From UBA7446 sp024639165 (lineage in GTDB: Bacteria; Bacteroidota; Bacteroidia; Flavobacteriales; Flavobacteriaceae): 64,000 nt of DNA. The translations under genes were made by a program, and so were the position numbers. Under the pieces are notes generated by a model. The model saw nothing but the letters and a program-made list of their open reading frames with translations. It was not told the DNA's origin and did not search any database. How positions within the stretch are numbered: the first letter of the stretch is position 1; the number at the start of each line of letters is the position of its first letter. Positions 32,893-41,789 of the stretch are shown here, piece after piece. The DNA lies in the NCBI GenBank assembly GCA_024639165.1, contig JAHEIX010000003.1, forward strand, positions 248,001 to 312,000, read 5' to 3'.

Positions 32893-32984
32893 TTTGCTTT
32901 GATTAATTGTTTTACAATTTACAAAAAAATCAAACCTGAAGAATCATATTACTGCATCAAAACGAAAAATATTCGCGCTATGGC

Positions 32985-33215
32985 TTATTTACACGCCCCA
33001 CTTGTCCAAGACAATACACCTGCAGCACTTGCAACACAGGCATTGCTGTAGGTCTCATCATCACAACCACAAACGGGAGTATAGTCCATGGTACAAATAG
33101 TATCGGGCATTGGTTCGGTAAGGCAATCTGTATTGACGACAGTTACATCGTCATTAGTACATGTAAACGACAGTGTTAACAAGGTAAAACACAAGGCTGA
33201 TATTATTTTTTTCAT
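32985..33215 (-). CDS. Secreted Kazal-type protease inhibitor domain protein
   Basis: A 76-residue protein. The N-terminal signal (KKIISALCFTLLTLSFTC) suggests export, probably as a lipoprotein. The mature part is essentially a single Kazal domain: CTMDYTPVCGCDDETYSNACVASAAGV and the final Cys in SGACK. This has the family's spacing, with PVCG and the Y-x-N-x-C block. Bacterial Kazal proteins are uncommon but known in Bacteroidetes. The reactive-site P1 residue would lie near the second Cys, and the target protease is unknown. No partner protease is adjacent. Confidence 0.82.
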   Translation of the reverse strand: MKKIISALCFTLLTLSFTCTNDDVTVVNTDCLTEPMPDTICTMDYTPVCGCDDETYSNACVASAAGVLSWTSGACK

Positions 33216-33239
33216 AGTACTGATTCTAGGCCAATGTAG

Positions 33240-34076
33240 TTAGGTATTCATGTGCTTTATGGTTGGTTTTTGATAGGGTTGAAACGGTTGTTTTAGCAGA
33301 CTTCCTACCCTACTGTTTTCAGCTTCGTTTGGAAAAACATCCACGCCATATACAATCTCGGAGGCAGCCAAGTTTTTATACGTGCCTAACAAACGATCCC
33401 AAATCGCAAAAATATTACCAAAGTTGCTATCGGTATAAGGCAAGACATAATGGTGGTGTACCTTGTGCATATGTGGCGTTACCAGTACATAACTAAGCCA
33501 TACGTCCAGTTTGTTGGGCAACTTGATGTTGGCGTGATTAAACTGGCTTAAAACTACCGACAGCGATTGATAGAGCATCACCACACCAATGGGAGTGCCC
33601 AATAGAAAAACAGCTAGAAGCGTAAAGGTAAAACGCACCAAACTCTCTAAGGGATGATGGCGGTTGGCCGTAGTCGTATCGACATGATGATCGGAATGAT
33701 GTACCAAATGCACCATCCATAAGGGCTTTATTCTGTGTTCAACCCAGTGGGCCAAATACGCCCCTATAAAATCCAAAAGCAATACACCCAAGACCACATA
33801 CAACCAAAACGGCATGGCAAACATTTGCAACAGACCAAAAGCGTTAGCTTGTGTCCAATCAGCGGTATTTAACAGCAAAAATGCCAAGAAAAAGTTAACC
33901 AAAACCGAAGTCGCTGTGAAAAAAAAGTTGGGCCAAGCATGACGCCATTTTTTGTAGTGCAAACTGCGAGTGGGCACCAGTCCTTCTATCAACCAAAAGA
34001 GCGTAATGCCGCCCACCAGTATGATACTGCGATGAAGCGAAGGAATGGTTTCAAAGTATTGGACGATGTCTTCCAT
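33240..34076 (-). CDS. Sterol desaturase / fatty acid hydroxylase family membrane protein
   Basis: A 278-residue integral membrane di-iron enzyme. Four hydrophobic segments surround the three histidine clusters of the family: HWVEH, then HLVHHSDHHVD, and HMHKVHHH. With the WLIEGLVPTR start and FLLGTPIGVV it is a typical flavobacterial member of the C-5 sterol desaturase superfamily. The substrate cannot be called; these proteins may act on carotenoids, fatty acids or lipid head groups rather than sterols. A 47-residue ORF lies 23 bases upstream on the same strand. Confidence 0.88.
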   Translation of the reverse strand: MEDIVQYFETIPSLHRSIILVGGITLFWLIEGLVPTRSLHYKKWRHAWPNFFFTATSVLVNFFLAFLLLNTADWTQANAFGLLQMFAMPFWLYVVLGVLLLDFIGAYLAHWVEHRIKPLWMVHLVHHSDHHVDTTTANRHHPLESLVRFTFTLLAVFLLGTPIGVVMLYQSLSVVLSQFNHANIKLPNKLDVWLSYVLVTPHMHKVHHHYVLPYTDSNFGNIFAIWDRLLGTYKNLAASEIVYGVDVFPNEAENSRVGSLLKQPFQPYQKPTIKHMNT

Positions 34077-34099
34077 GATCCAAATATATTGATTTTAAG

Positions 34100-34243
34100 C
34101 TACTGACCGTTCAACATACGCTGTACAGATTCCAGTGTGGTCAGTAATTTTATCTTGTGTACCGAGTCGATAAACTGTCCGTTTTCGAGTCTTGCTTGAA
34201 GAACTTCGATGAGTTCAGCTATGGATTGATTGGGTTGAATCAT
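34100..34243 (-). CDS. Possible small protein (47 residues)
   Basis: MIQPNQSIAELIEVLQARLE followed by NGQFIDSVHKIKLLTTLESV and ending RMLNGQ. It is helical and amphipathic, with no membrane segment. It is preceded by an AT-rich region resembling flavobacterial leaders. It has good codon usage and lies in the same direction as the desaturase-like gene just downstream, so it may be its leader ORF. I recognise no family. Short length keeps confidence moderate. Confidence 0.45.
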   Translation of the reverse strand: MIQPNQSIAELIEVLQARLENGQFIDSVHKIKLLTTLESVQRMLNGQ

Positions 34244-34331
34244 AAACTATAATTTAAAATCAAAATTAAAACAATTAGCCTTATGAGTTGATATAAAAGC
34301 AAGTTTGTACTTTTACGGAGATTTACAATTC

Positions 34332-35933
34332 ATGAGACCATTTAAATCTGCCATAAAAACAAGCAAAGCGAGTTATAAAGAGAACTACGCCGAGATGGAA
34401 AAACTGGTGCAAGAATTGCATCAACTCCTAAAAAGCAGTCAAACGCAAGGAACAGATGCTTCCATTGCACGTGCACGAAAGCGTGGAAAGCTTTTGGCGC
34501 GTGAACGCATTACCATGCTGCTGGACAAAGACAGTCCGTTCCTTGAACTCATGCCGCTAGCAGGACTTACGCACGAAGGCGGTTTTGGCCCTGGAGGTAC
34601 TACAGTGGCCGGGATAGGCTACGTAAACAAGCGTTTGTGTTTGATCAATGCAAACTTGGGCACCCGCAAAGGCGGAGCTGTAGACTATGCGACTAGCCTC
34701 AAGGTATTGCGACTTGGCGAAATTGCCTTAGAAAACAAATTACCTACCATTAATTTGGTTGAAAGTGGTGGTGCTAACCTACCCGACCAAGACCGTGTAT
34801 TCAACAATTACGGTGCTTCTTTTAGAGAAATGTCCAGACGTTCTAAATTGGGAATTCCAACCATATCTGTGGTCTTTGGAAATGCTACCGCTGGGGGTGC
34901 TTATGTTCCTGGTATGTCAGACTATACCATCATGCAAAAGGATGCTGCAAAAGTATTTTTGGCTGGCCCTCCGCTAGTAAAGATGGCCACCAACGAAATT
35001 GCCAACGACGAAGAGCTTGGTGGAGCCAACATGCACAGCCGTATTTCTGGTGTTGCCGACTTTTTGGCAGAGGATGAACAAGATGCCATTAGCATTGCAA
35101 GAGATGTGGTTAAGACATTGAAACCTGCAAAACCTTATGCTGCTCCGCAGGCACCCGTCGTACCACCAAGGTACAGTGCAGAAGAATTGTTGGGTATCGT
35201 CCCAGCCAACCTTAAAAGAGCTGTAGACATCAGAGAGGTATTGATCCGAATTGTGGACAATTCCGAGTTTACGGAGTTTAAAACCAACTATGGAATTACT
35301 ATGGTATGCTGCTGGGCCAACATCAATGGTTATCCCGTAGGTATCATTGCTAACAATGGGGTTATTTTTGCCGAGTCGGCGCAAAAAGCCACACAATTTA
35401 TTCAACTGGCAAATAAATCCAATACTCCCCTCCTATTTGTACACAACACCACCGGGTTCATGGTAGGTAAACAATACGAACAAAATGGAATGATCAACAG
35501 CGGTGCGCAACTGATACACGCCGTTTCAGGAAGTACAGTGCCCCATATTAGTTTGCTGATTGGCAATTCGTATGGTGCTGGAAATTACGCTATGTGTGGA
35601 CGTTCTTTTCAACCTCGCTTTCTATTCTCCTACCCCAATGTACAATCTGGCGTGATGGGCGCTGAGCAATTGTCGGGTGTGATGGAAATTGTCAGACGTC
35701 AGTCTGCAGCTTCACTCAATAAAAAAGTAGATGAAAAAGCACTCAAAAAAGCCAAAGAGGCGATGTATCAAGATGCGAAGCAAAAAGCCAGCGTTTGGCA
35801 TGCAACATCAGAGCTTTGGGATGATGGAGTGATAGATCCGCGCGATACGCGCAAGTATCTAAGCCTGTGTTTGGCCACCGTCTACAACGAAAACATCGAG
35901 GGTAGTGATGCCTTTGGCGTATTTCGCATGTAA
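34332..35933 (+). CDS. Acyl-CoA carboxylase, carboxyltransferase (beta) subunit
   Basis: A 533-residue crotonase-fold carboxyltransferase from ATG 34332 (a TTG at 34305 adds nine poorly matching residues). It transfers CO2 from carboxybiotin to an acyl-CoA. N-terminal half: RGKLLARERITMLLDKDSPFLEL, GGTTVAGIGYVN and NLVESGGANLPDQ. C-terminal half: TGFMVGKQYEQNGMINSGAQL and GAGNYAMCGRSFQPRF. The pattern, including LAGPPLVKMATNEI, resembles the methylcrotonoyl-CoA type more than propionyl-CoA carboxylase. No biotin-carboxylase subunit is nearby. It converges on bshA with one base between. Confidence 0.88.
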   Translation: MRPFKSAIKTSKASYKENYAEMEKLVQELHQLLKSSQTQGTDASIARARKRGKLLARERITMLLDKDSPFLELMPLAGLTHEGGFGPGGTTVAGIGYVNKRLCLINANLGTRKGGAVDYATSLKVLRLGEIALENKLPTINLVESGGANLPDQDRVFNNYGASFREMSRRSKLGIPTISVVFGNATAGGAYVPGMSDYTIMQKDAAKVFLAGPPLVKMATNEIANDEELGGANMHSRISGVADFLAEDEQDAISIARDVVKTLKPAKPYAAPQAPVVPPRYSAEELLGIVPANLKRAVDIREVLIRIVDNSEFTEFKTNYGITMVCCWANINGYPVGIIANNGVIFAESAQKATQFIQLANKSNTPLLFVHNTTGFMVGKQYEQNGMINSGAQLIHAVSGSTVPHISLLIGNSYGAGNYAMCGRSFQPRFLFSYPNVQSGVMGAEQLSGVMEIVRRQSAASLNKKVDEKALKKAKEAMYQDAKQKASVWHATSELWDDGVIDPRDTRKYLSLCLATVYNENIEGSDAFGVFRM

Positions 35934-35934
35934 G

Positions 35935-37056
35935 CTACGCTAGGGCTTTTTGATACATACGCTCGTATGCCGGTACAATTTTATGCACATCAAAACGACA
36001 AGCATATTCATAGGCCTGGTGCTTAAATAAGGTTAGTTTTTCCTTATCGGACAGCAATGCAACAGCATGCTTTGCCATAGCATCTACATCACCAACAGCT
36101 GTTAGATAACCCGTTTCGCCATGAATGTTTACTTCGGGCAGTCCTCCTGTATTGGTAGAAATAACAGGTGTAGCAGCAGCCATAGCTTCCAAGGCAGCCA
36201 GTCCAAAACTTTCGGTTTGTGAGGGCAACAACAAGAGGTCTGAGTAGCATAAAATTTTACTGACTTCGTTTGTTTTTCCATAAAAAACAACATCTTCCCA
36301 AACATTCAATTCTCGGCAGCGGTTTTCCGCTGCCAAGCGGTCTGGGCCATCGCCAACCATCAGGAGTTTAGCCGGCATCTGCGCACGAACCTTCGCAAAC
36401 GTTTCAATAACATCCAATACGCGTTTTACAGGCCTAAAATTACTTACATGCGTAAGTATGACCTCGTCGGCAGCAGCTACAGATCCACGTTCACAATTCA
36501 CCCGAATATTGTCATAGCGCGAAATGTTGATAAAATTAGGCACCACATGGATTTCCTTATGCACATCAAACAAGCTAAAGGTATCGCTTCGTAGGTCTTT
36601 TGAAACAGCCGTTACCACATCAGAATTATTGATACTAAAGGTAACAGCAGGTTTGTAAAACGGATGACTTCCAACCAAGGTAATGTCCGATCCGTGAAGG
36701 GTGGTCACCAAAGGAATGTCTATGCCGTTTTCTTTGAGCATTTGCTTGGCCATATAGGCAGCATAAGCGTGTGGAATAGCATAATGTACATGCAGCAGCT
36801 CGATTTGATGTAATTTTACCATCTCCACCAACATGCTTGAAAGTGCTAACTCATAGGGCTGAAAATGAAATAGCGGATAGCGTGGCACATGTACCTCGTG
36901 AAAGTGAATATTCCCTGCCAAAGACTGCAAACGCACCGGCTGTTTATAGCTTACAAAATGCACCTCATGCCCTCTTTCGGCCAAGGAGATACCCAATTCT
37001 GTAGCCACTACCCCACTTCCACCATAGGTTGGGTAACAAACAATCGCTATTTTCAT
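35935..37056 (-). CDS. bshA: BshA, N-acetyl-alpha-D-glucosaminyl L-malate synthase
   Basis: First enzyme of bacillithiol synthesis, a GT4 glycosyltransferase joining GlcNAc (from UDP-GlcNAc) to malate. The 373-residue protein has KIAIVCYPTYGGSGVVATELG at its start, HVHYAIPHAYAAYMAKQ, the Rossmann nucleotide site near FRPVKRVLDVIETFAKV, DGPDRLAAENRCRELN, and the E-x7-E motif at SFGLAALEAMAAATPVI. It is the last gene of the long minus-strand series and follows the family 3 glycosidase by about 80 bases, an arrangement common in Flavobacteria. The bshB and bshC genes are not in the window. Confidence 0.93.
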   Translation of the reverse strand: MKIAIVCYPTYGGSGVVATELGISLAERGHEVHFVSYKQPVRLQSLAGNIHFHEVHVPRYPLFHFQPYELALSSMLVEMVKLHQIELLHVHYAIPHAYAAYMAKQMLKENGIDIPLVTTLHGSDITLVGSHPFYKPAVTFSINNSDVVTAVSKDLRSDTFSLFDVHKEIHVVPNFINISRYDNIRVNCERGSVAAADEVILTHVSNFRPVKRVLDVIETFAKVRAQMPAKLLMVGDGPDRLAAENRCRELNVWEDVVFYGKTNEVSKILCYSDLLLLPSQTESFGLAALEAMAAATPVISTNTGGLPEVNIHGETGYLTAVGDVDAMAKHAVALLSDKEKLTLFKHQAYEYACRFDVHKIVPAYERMYQKALA

Positions 37057-37136
37057 ATTGAAAAGGGTTTAGTGGACAGGATTTCTAAAATTAGCATCAA
37101 ACAAAAGTATTGGTAATACTCCGAAGCGCAAAACAA

Positions 37137-38735
37137 TCAGTTAAAAGCTTCAAGTGAAACGGGCAATTTACCCACGGCTTCAATTTTTCCAAATAAAGCT
37201 TGTGCTGCAGCATTGGCAAAAGTCAACGCTTGCTGGTGTGCCAACAGTACGCTTGCGTATTCATTTATTCCCGATAGTTGCCCTAATACATAGGGTTTTG
37301 CAAACACCACAACGTGCACATTTTGATGTTTTGAAAGTTTAGCCAATACCGTAAGTGCATCCTCTGATAGGAATTGTTTTTTCCAAGGCGTAGCCGTATC
37401 AGCGTAAATGCCCACAACCAAGGTTTCATTTGGACGAATACCTCCAGCTGCATAAGGTGAAAACTGCCGTACAGTTGCATATTGCCGTAAAGCGTTTAAG
37501 AAGGCATTGTCCGTTTGGGTACCTAGTGCAACAAAAGCCAATGGGGTCTTGGGTGCTATGGGAAATGTCTTATTATGGTGCACTAACACTAGACTCTGCT
37601 CAGCAATTTGCTTGGTCAAATAACGGTCAAAAGAAGTAAAGGGCAGGACTTCATAAAAGTCCTTTCTGGTTTGTTCTAAGGCGAGTTGGTATTTGGCCGC
37701 AAGGATTTTTTTGACTGATTTTGCTAATCGTTCTGCTGTAATACTTCCAGATAAATAATGTGATTTTAAATTTGCAATGGAGCGTGTTAGGTTTTCTGGA
37801 ACAAGGAGTATGTCTGCCCCTGCCAAAAAAGCTTGAAGTGCGGGTTGGGCAACGCGATTCGTGACTCCCTTCATATTTAGTGCATCTGTAAAAATAAGCC
37901 CCTTAAATCCCATTTGGTGCTGTAATAAATCGCTTACCACCTCAAAGGATGTTGAAACGGGAATGCTGTCATTTTTTGTCAATGCAGGCACCGCCAAATG
38001 CCCCACCATAACTCCTTTGAGCGTATTAGTAATCAGCTGTTGGAATGGGAACAGGTCTATACTGTCTAATGCTTTGCTACTGCGATTGATGCGTGGAAGT
38101 GTTTTGTGCGAATCTTGAACTGCTGCACCGTGACCTGGAAAATGTTTGGCTATCGCCCAAACGCCTGCTTGCTGTAAACCTTCCATAAAGGCTAGGCCCT
38201 TTTTTGCAACATTATTTGGATCATCACCAAAAGAACGCACACCAATGATGGGGTTTTTTGACTCGCTATTGACGTCCAAAACGGGGGAAAAAGTGACATG
38301 AACGCCCATGCTGCGTTTACGTGCTCCTATTCTTTTGCCTAAGGCATAAACCAAATCACTGTGCGGCAATGCGCCTAGGGTCATGGCATATGGATAAGCG
38401 GGTACATCAGTTAGGCGCATGGCCATTCCCCATTCGGCATCTGCGCCAATAAGTAAGGGGATTGAAGCTTGGTTTTGATAGGTACGCGTATCACGTACTT
38501 GTTGCTTACTGGTACCCTTTGAAAACAAGACCCCGCCGATGTGTTGTGCTTGTATCTGCTTGCTCGTGGCCATTCTTTTTGAGGCATTCCCATCGGGATA
38601 GGCCATGACCATAAAAAGTTGCCCGATTTTTTGTTCTAGGGTCATTTGGGCATAAATACTGTCAACCCATGTTTGTTGAGGTTGGGCGTACAAGAGTGTT
38701 GCCGCAAATAAGATCGAGAACAAAAGGCGAAACAT
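37137..38735 (-). CDS. Glycoside hydrolase family 3 protein (beta-N-acetylhexosaminidase type)
   Basis: A 532-residue secreted enzyme (signal RLLFSILFAATLLYAQ). The barrel contains EQKIGQLFMV, DAEWGMAMRL, the substrate-binding KHFPGHGAAVQDSHKTLP and the nucleophile Asp in GLIFTDALNMKGV, all typical of NagZ-like GH3 enzymes. The second part (FVALGTQTDNAFLNALRQY on) is an added C-terminal domain. It probably trims amino sugars from peptidoglycan or glycans. Beside bshA in the same direction, with a conserved-unknown gene upstream by 14 bases. Confidence 0.9.
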   Translation of the reverse strand: MFRLLFSILFAATLLYAQPQQTWVDSIYAQMTLEQKIGQLFMVMAYPDGNASKRMATSKQIQAQHIGGVLFSKGTSKQQVRDTRTYQNQASIPLLIGADAEWGMAMRLTDVPAYPYAMTLGALPHSDLVYALGKRIGARKRSMGVHVTFSPVLDVNSESKNPIIGVRSFGDDPNNVAKKGLAFMEGLQQAGVWAIAKHFPGHGAAVQDSHKTLPRINRSSKALDSIDLFPFQQLITNTLKGVMVGHLAVPALTKNDSIPVSTSFEVVSDLLQHQMGFKGLIFTDALNMKGVTNRVAQPALQAFLAGADILLVPENLTRSIANLKSHYLSGSITAERLAKSVKKILAAKYQLALEQTRKDFYEVLPFTSFDRYLTKQIAEQSLVLVHHNKTFPIAPKTPLAFVALGTQTDNAFLNALRQYATVRQFSPYAAGGIRPNETLVVGIYADTATPWKKQFLSEDALTVLAKLSKHQNVHVVVFAKPYVLGQLSGINEYASVLLAHQQALTFANAAAQALFGKIEAVGKLPVSLEAFN

Positions 38736-38749
38736 ACCTTAAAGGTAGG

Positions 38750-39232
38750 CTAAAAGTAGCGTGAATGCCAACTTTGGTAGGCTGGAACTTCCCATTGAGT
38801 TAAAAACGCTTCCTTGTTTATTACCAAGTTGTTAAAAACGATGGTGTTTTCAGTAACAGCTTTCGTTTTAACCATTTTCTTAAAATCCAGCAATGGCTTG
38901 TAGGTTATGTATGCGCCTTGCTTAAAACTTACATTCATTTTGTCCATAAGGACAACCCCATAGGTCGCTTCAATTTCTTGAATGATTTTAACAGATGCGT
39001 CAATCGAACAACCGGTAGCTTCTTGTTGGCTTTCATCGAGTGCGATTACAATAAAACGATTATAGGGCATGCTCACCCCTGCCTTAAGAGATGCGCCATG
39101 GGCCGTCCATTGGGTTAGGAAGGCATTTATTTTCGTTTTGATTTCAATACACTCATCATCCGTAAAAGGTCTACTGGATGGGTAAATCCAAACACGGGCT
39201 TCATCGGACAATGCGTCAAAAGGAACTTGCAT
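38750..39232 (-). CDS. Conserved flavobacterial protein (often misnamed 'ABC transporter ATPase')
   Basis: A 160-residue protein from ATG 39232, one base after the stop of the upstream Fe-S gene (an upstream in-frame start at 39268 would overlap it). It begins MQVPFDALSDEARVWIYPSS and contains RFIVIALDESQQEATGCSIDASV and QGAYITYKPLLDFKKMVK. There is no Walker A or any other ABC feature, so the common automatic name looks wrong. It is highly conserved next to the Fe-S genes in Flavobacteria. Function unknown. Confidence 0.75.
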   Translation of the reverse strand: MQVPFDALSDEARVWIYPSSRPFTDDECIEIKTKINAFLTQWTAHGASLKAGVSMPYNRFIVIALDESQQEATGCSIDASVKIIQEIEATYGVVLMDKMNVSFKQGAYITYKPLLDFKKMVKTKAVTENTIVFNNLVINKEAFLTQWEVPAYQSWHSRYF

Positions 39233-39233
39233 A

Positions 39234-40016
39234 TTATAAGTCTTCTGCTTGTTGAATAAGTTCGGCAATATCCATCACCGCTATGGAGCCTTCTTTCTCT
39301 TTGTTTTTGACACCATCGGTCATCATGGTGTTGCAAAAAGGGCAACCTGCAGCAATAATATCAGGTTGGGTATCTAAGGCCTGCTCGGTGCGTTCAATAT
39401 TGATTTCTTTTTTACCAGCCTCAGCGTCTTTAAACATTTGCGCGCCACCAGCACCACAGCAAAGCCCTTTGGCCTTACAACTTTTCATTTCGATCAACTC
39501 ACTCTCCAACTTGGCCAAAACAGCTCTAGGCGCTTCGTATTCGTTGTTGGCACGTCCCAAATAACAAGGATCGTGAAACGTAATGCGCTTACCGCTAAAC
39601 CGACCGCCTTCAACCTTGAGTTTCCCTTCGTCTAGCAATTGTTTGAGGAATTGGGTGTGATGCACCACTTCATATTTCCCGCCTAAGCCTGGGTACTCAT
39701 TTTTTAATGTGTTAAAACAGTGTGGACAGGCAGTAACAATCTTTTTTACTTCGTAGCCATTAAGCACCTCAATGTTGGTCATGGCTTGCATTTGAAACAA
39801 AAATTCATTCCCCGCACGCTTGGCAGGATCGCCCGTACAGCTTTCTTCTGGTCCAAGCACGGCAAAAGAAACTTCAGCTTTTATCAATAACTTGACAAAA
39901 GCCTTTGTAATTTTCTTTGCCCGTTCGTCGAAACTTCCCGCACAACCCACCCAAAAAAGCACCTCAGGCTGTTTGCCTTGGTCTGCGAATTCGGCCATGG
40001 TTGCAATGTTAGTCAT
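39234..40016 (-). CDS. Fe-S protein with CCG domains (HdrB/LldE-like)
   Basis: A 260-residue cysteine-rich protein. The FWVGCAGSFDERAKKI and LGPEESCTGDPAKRAGNE region is followed by TACPHCFNTLKNEYPGLG, then the second half with TFHDPCYLGRANNEYEAPR, LCCGAGGAQMFKD and GCPFCNTMM, i.e. CCG-type cluster ligands. It likely binds a non-cubane or 4Fe-4S cluster and works with the membrane Fe-S protein at 40458, with the HAD gene between. ATG 40016 is chosen among several in-frame ATGs (up to 40031) and overlaps the HAD gene by eight bases. The redox partner is not known. Confidence 0.85.
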   Translation of the reverse strand: MTNIATMAEFADQGKQPEVLFWVGCAGSFDERAKKITKAFVKLLIKAEVSFAVLGPEESCTGDPAKRAGNEFLFQMQAMTNIEVLNGYEVKKIVTACPHCFNTLKNEYPGLGGKYEVVHHTQFLKQLLDEGKLKVEGGRFSGKRITFHDPCYLGRANNEYEAPRAVLAKLESELIEMKSCKAKGLCCGAGGAQMFKDAEAGKKEINIERTEQALDTQPDIIAAGCPFCNTMMTDGVKNKEKEGSIAVMDIAELIQQAEDL

Positions 40017-40461
40017 GTTGTCCATCATCAAAGACCTCTATGGTCACTTCTTTTTCTATAAGATCGGTGAATTTTCCGTTGTAACGTGTTGCCTTAACCA
40101 GGTGATTATCTACCCAGTGATAGTTTCCACCACGAGGCTTGCCCATAAGCAATGAGTGATATTTAAATCCGTATTTATTTAACCAGTCTTCGGTTACCTT
40201 ACGGTGATTTTCAGTTCGTGAGGTGAAAAAACAAATCATATGCCCTTCGTCATACCACTTGTTCAATGTTTCCAATGCATCAGGATACAATTCAGCAGTA
40301 GCCATACGCTCAGGCTCCTCATTTGGAATATCATCACAAATGGTTCCATCAATATCAATTAGGTAGTTTTTAACCCCCTCTGGAAGCACCGGACTGATAT
40401 GTTCTCCGTCCTCTAGCTTTTCTTGCAACAATTGCTCTACTTCTTCTTTGTTCATGTTCAT
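40009..40461 (-). CDS. HAD-like protein, small, often labelled phosphoheptose isomerase
   Basis: A 150-residue protein with HAD motif I (YLIDIDGTICDD), motif II (ICFFTSRTENH) and a later Lys in MGKPRGGNYHWVDNHLV. The widespread 'phosphoheptose isomerase' label is not supported, because no SIS domain is visible. It resembles small HAD phosphatases or their regulatory relatives. It overlaps the membrane Fe-S gene by four bases (ATGA) and the CCG-domain gene by eight bases, so translation in this operon is tightly coupled. Function unknown. Confidence 0.8.
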   Translation of the reverse strand: MNMNKEEVEQLLQEKLEDGEHISPVLPEGVKNYLIDIDGTICDDIPNEEPERMATAELYPDALETLNKWYDEGHMICFFTSRTENHRKVTEDWLNKYGFKYHSLLMGKPRGGNYHWVDNHLVKATRYNGKFTDLIEKEVTIEVFDDGQHD

Positions 40462-41786
40462 ATATTTATTTCTTCACGCCATGCGATACGGTCTTGTTGA
40501 TTAAATGGCCACGGAGCACCGTTGTTTTCTACGTTGGACATCATGTTGTTGAGTTCTGTTGGTGCTGCAGATTGTTCCATAACAAGATAGCGTCGCATAT
40601 CTGTAATTATGGAAAGTGGATCAATGGCTATCGGACAAGCTTCTACGCAAGCGTTACAAGAAGTACAGGCCCACAATTCTTCTCTTGAAATATAATTATC
40701 CAAAAGGGTGTTTGCATTCACTTGTTCGCCTTTATTTAAGGCCGCGCCTACTTCCGTAAGACGATCACGTGTGTCCATCATTATTTTTCTAGGGGATAGC
40801 TTTTTGCCTGTTTGGCTTGCTGGACATTCAGCCGTGCACCTTCCACACTCAGTACAGGAATAGGCATTCATCAATTGCACCCAGTTTAAGTCGGTTACAT
40901 CAGCAGCCCCGAAGGTACTAGGCGCAGTATCAGTAGCTGGAGCAGCATAAGGATCAGCGTTGGGATCAAGCATCAACTTGACCTCATCGGTAACCGCTTG
41001 CATATTTGTAAACTGCCCTTGTGGTGTGAGCTTAGCAAACCAAGTATTGGGAAATGCCAAGATAATGTGCAGGTGTTTTGAATAATACAGATAGTTTAAG
41101 AACAATAAAATCCCCGTAATGTGTAGCCACCAAGTTGTGCGTTCAATACTTACAACCTGAGCTACACCCATGCCGTCAAAGAGAGGTAATAACCATTGAC
41201 TAATCGGGAAGCTGCCAGCAGTAAGATAATGCGGGTCTTGAGCGTTTAGCTGCAACCAATAATCAGAAGCATTCATGGTTAAGAACAAGCCCATAAGCAC
41301 CACTTCTGCATAGAGGATAATATCTGCATCCCACTTAGGCCAGCCTTTCATTTCAGCGCTCCAAAAACGTTTGATGCGTACCACATTACGTCGAATCCAA
41401 AATAAGACAACACTTACCAAAACCAACGTAGCAAAGACCTCAAAAGTTGCGATTAAAACATCGTAAAATCCTCCTAAAAAGGGCGCAAAAACTCGATGCG
41501 TACCCAAAAAGCCATCAATGATGATTTCTAGTAATTCAATGTTTATTATCACAAAACCTACATAGACTATAACGTGCAGCAATCCAGAAAGCGGTTTGCG
41601 AACCATTTTGGATTGACCAAGCGCAATGCGTGCCATATGCAACCACCTTTTTTTAGGGTGGTCATTTCTGTTGGCGGCATTGCCTAATTTTATATTACGA
41701 ATGATGCGACGAATGTTGCGCGTAAACAATCCCACTAGGGAAAAGAAAAGTACTCCAAAGAATATATTTGACACGTAAGCGCCCAT
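40458..41786 (-). CDS. Membrane Fe-S oxidoreductase (HdrC / nitrate reductase gamma-like)
   Basis: A 442-residue protein. The N-terminal ~240 residues have about six hydrophobic segments (first YVSNIFFGVLFFSLVGLF) with His residues that could ligate haem, as in nitrate reductase gamma subunits. The C-terminal ferredoxin part has two 4Fe-4S motifs: CTECGRCTAECP and CTSCNACVEACP. It probably passes electrons between a quinone or membrane donor and the CCG-domain protein. The genes at 39234, 40009 and 40458 overlap, suggesting one complex or pathway. No HdrA-like flavoprotein is nearby, and the physiological reaction is unknown. Confidence 0.85.
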   Translation of the reverse strand: MGAYVSNIFFGVLFFSLVGLFTRNIRRIIRNIKLGNAANRNDHPKKRWLHMARIALGQSKMVRKPLSGLLHVIVYVGFVIINIELLEIIIDGFLGTHRVFAPFLGGFYDVLIATFEVFATLVLVSVVLFWIRRNVVRIKRFWSAEMKGWPKWDADIILYAEVVLMGLFLTMNASDYWLQLNAQDPHYLTAGSFPISQWLLPLFDGMGVAQVVSIERTTWWLHITGILLFLNYLYYSKHLHIILAFPNTWFAKLTPQGQFTNMQAVTDEVKLMLDPNADPYAAPATDTAPSTFGAADVTDLNWVQLMNAYSCTECGRCTAECPASQTGKKLSPRKIMMDTRDRLTEVGAALNKGEQVNANTLLDNYISREELWACTSCNACVEACPIAIDPLSIITDMRRYLVMEQSAAPTELNNMMSNVENNGAPWPFNQQDRIAWREEINI

Positions 41787-41789
41787 GTT

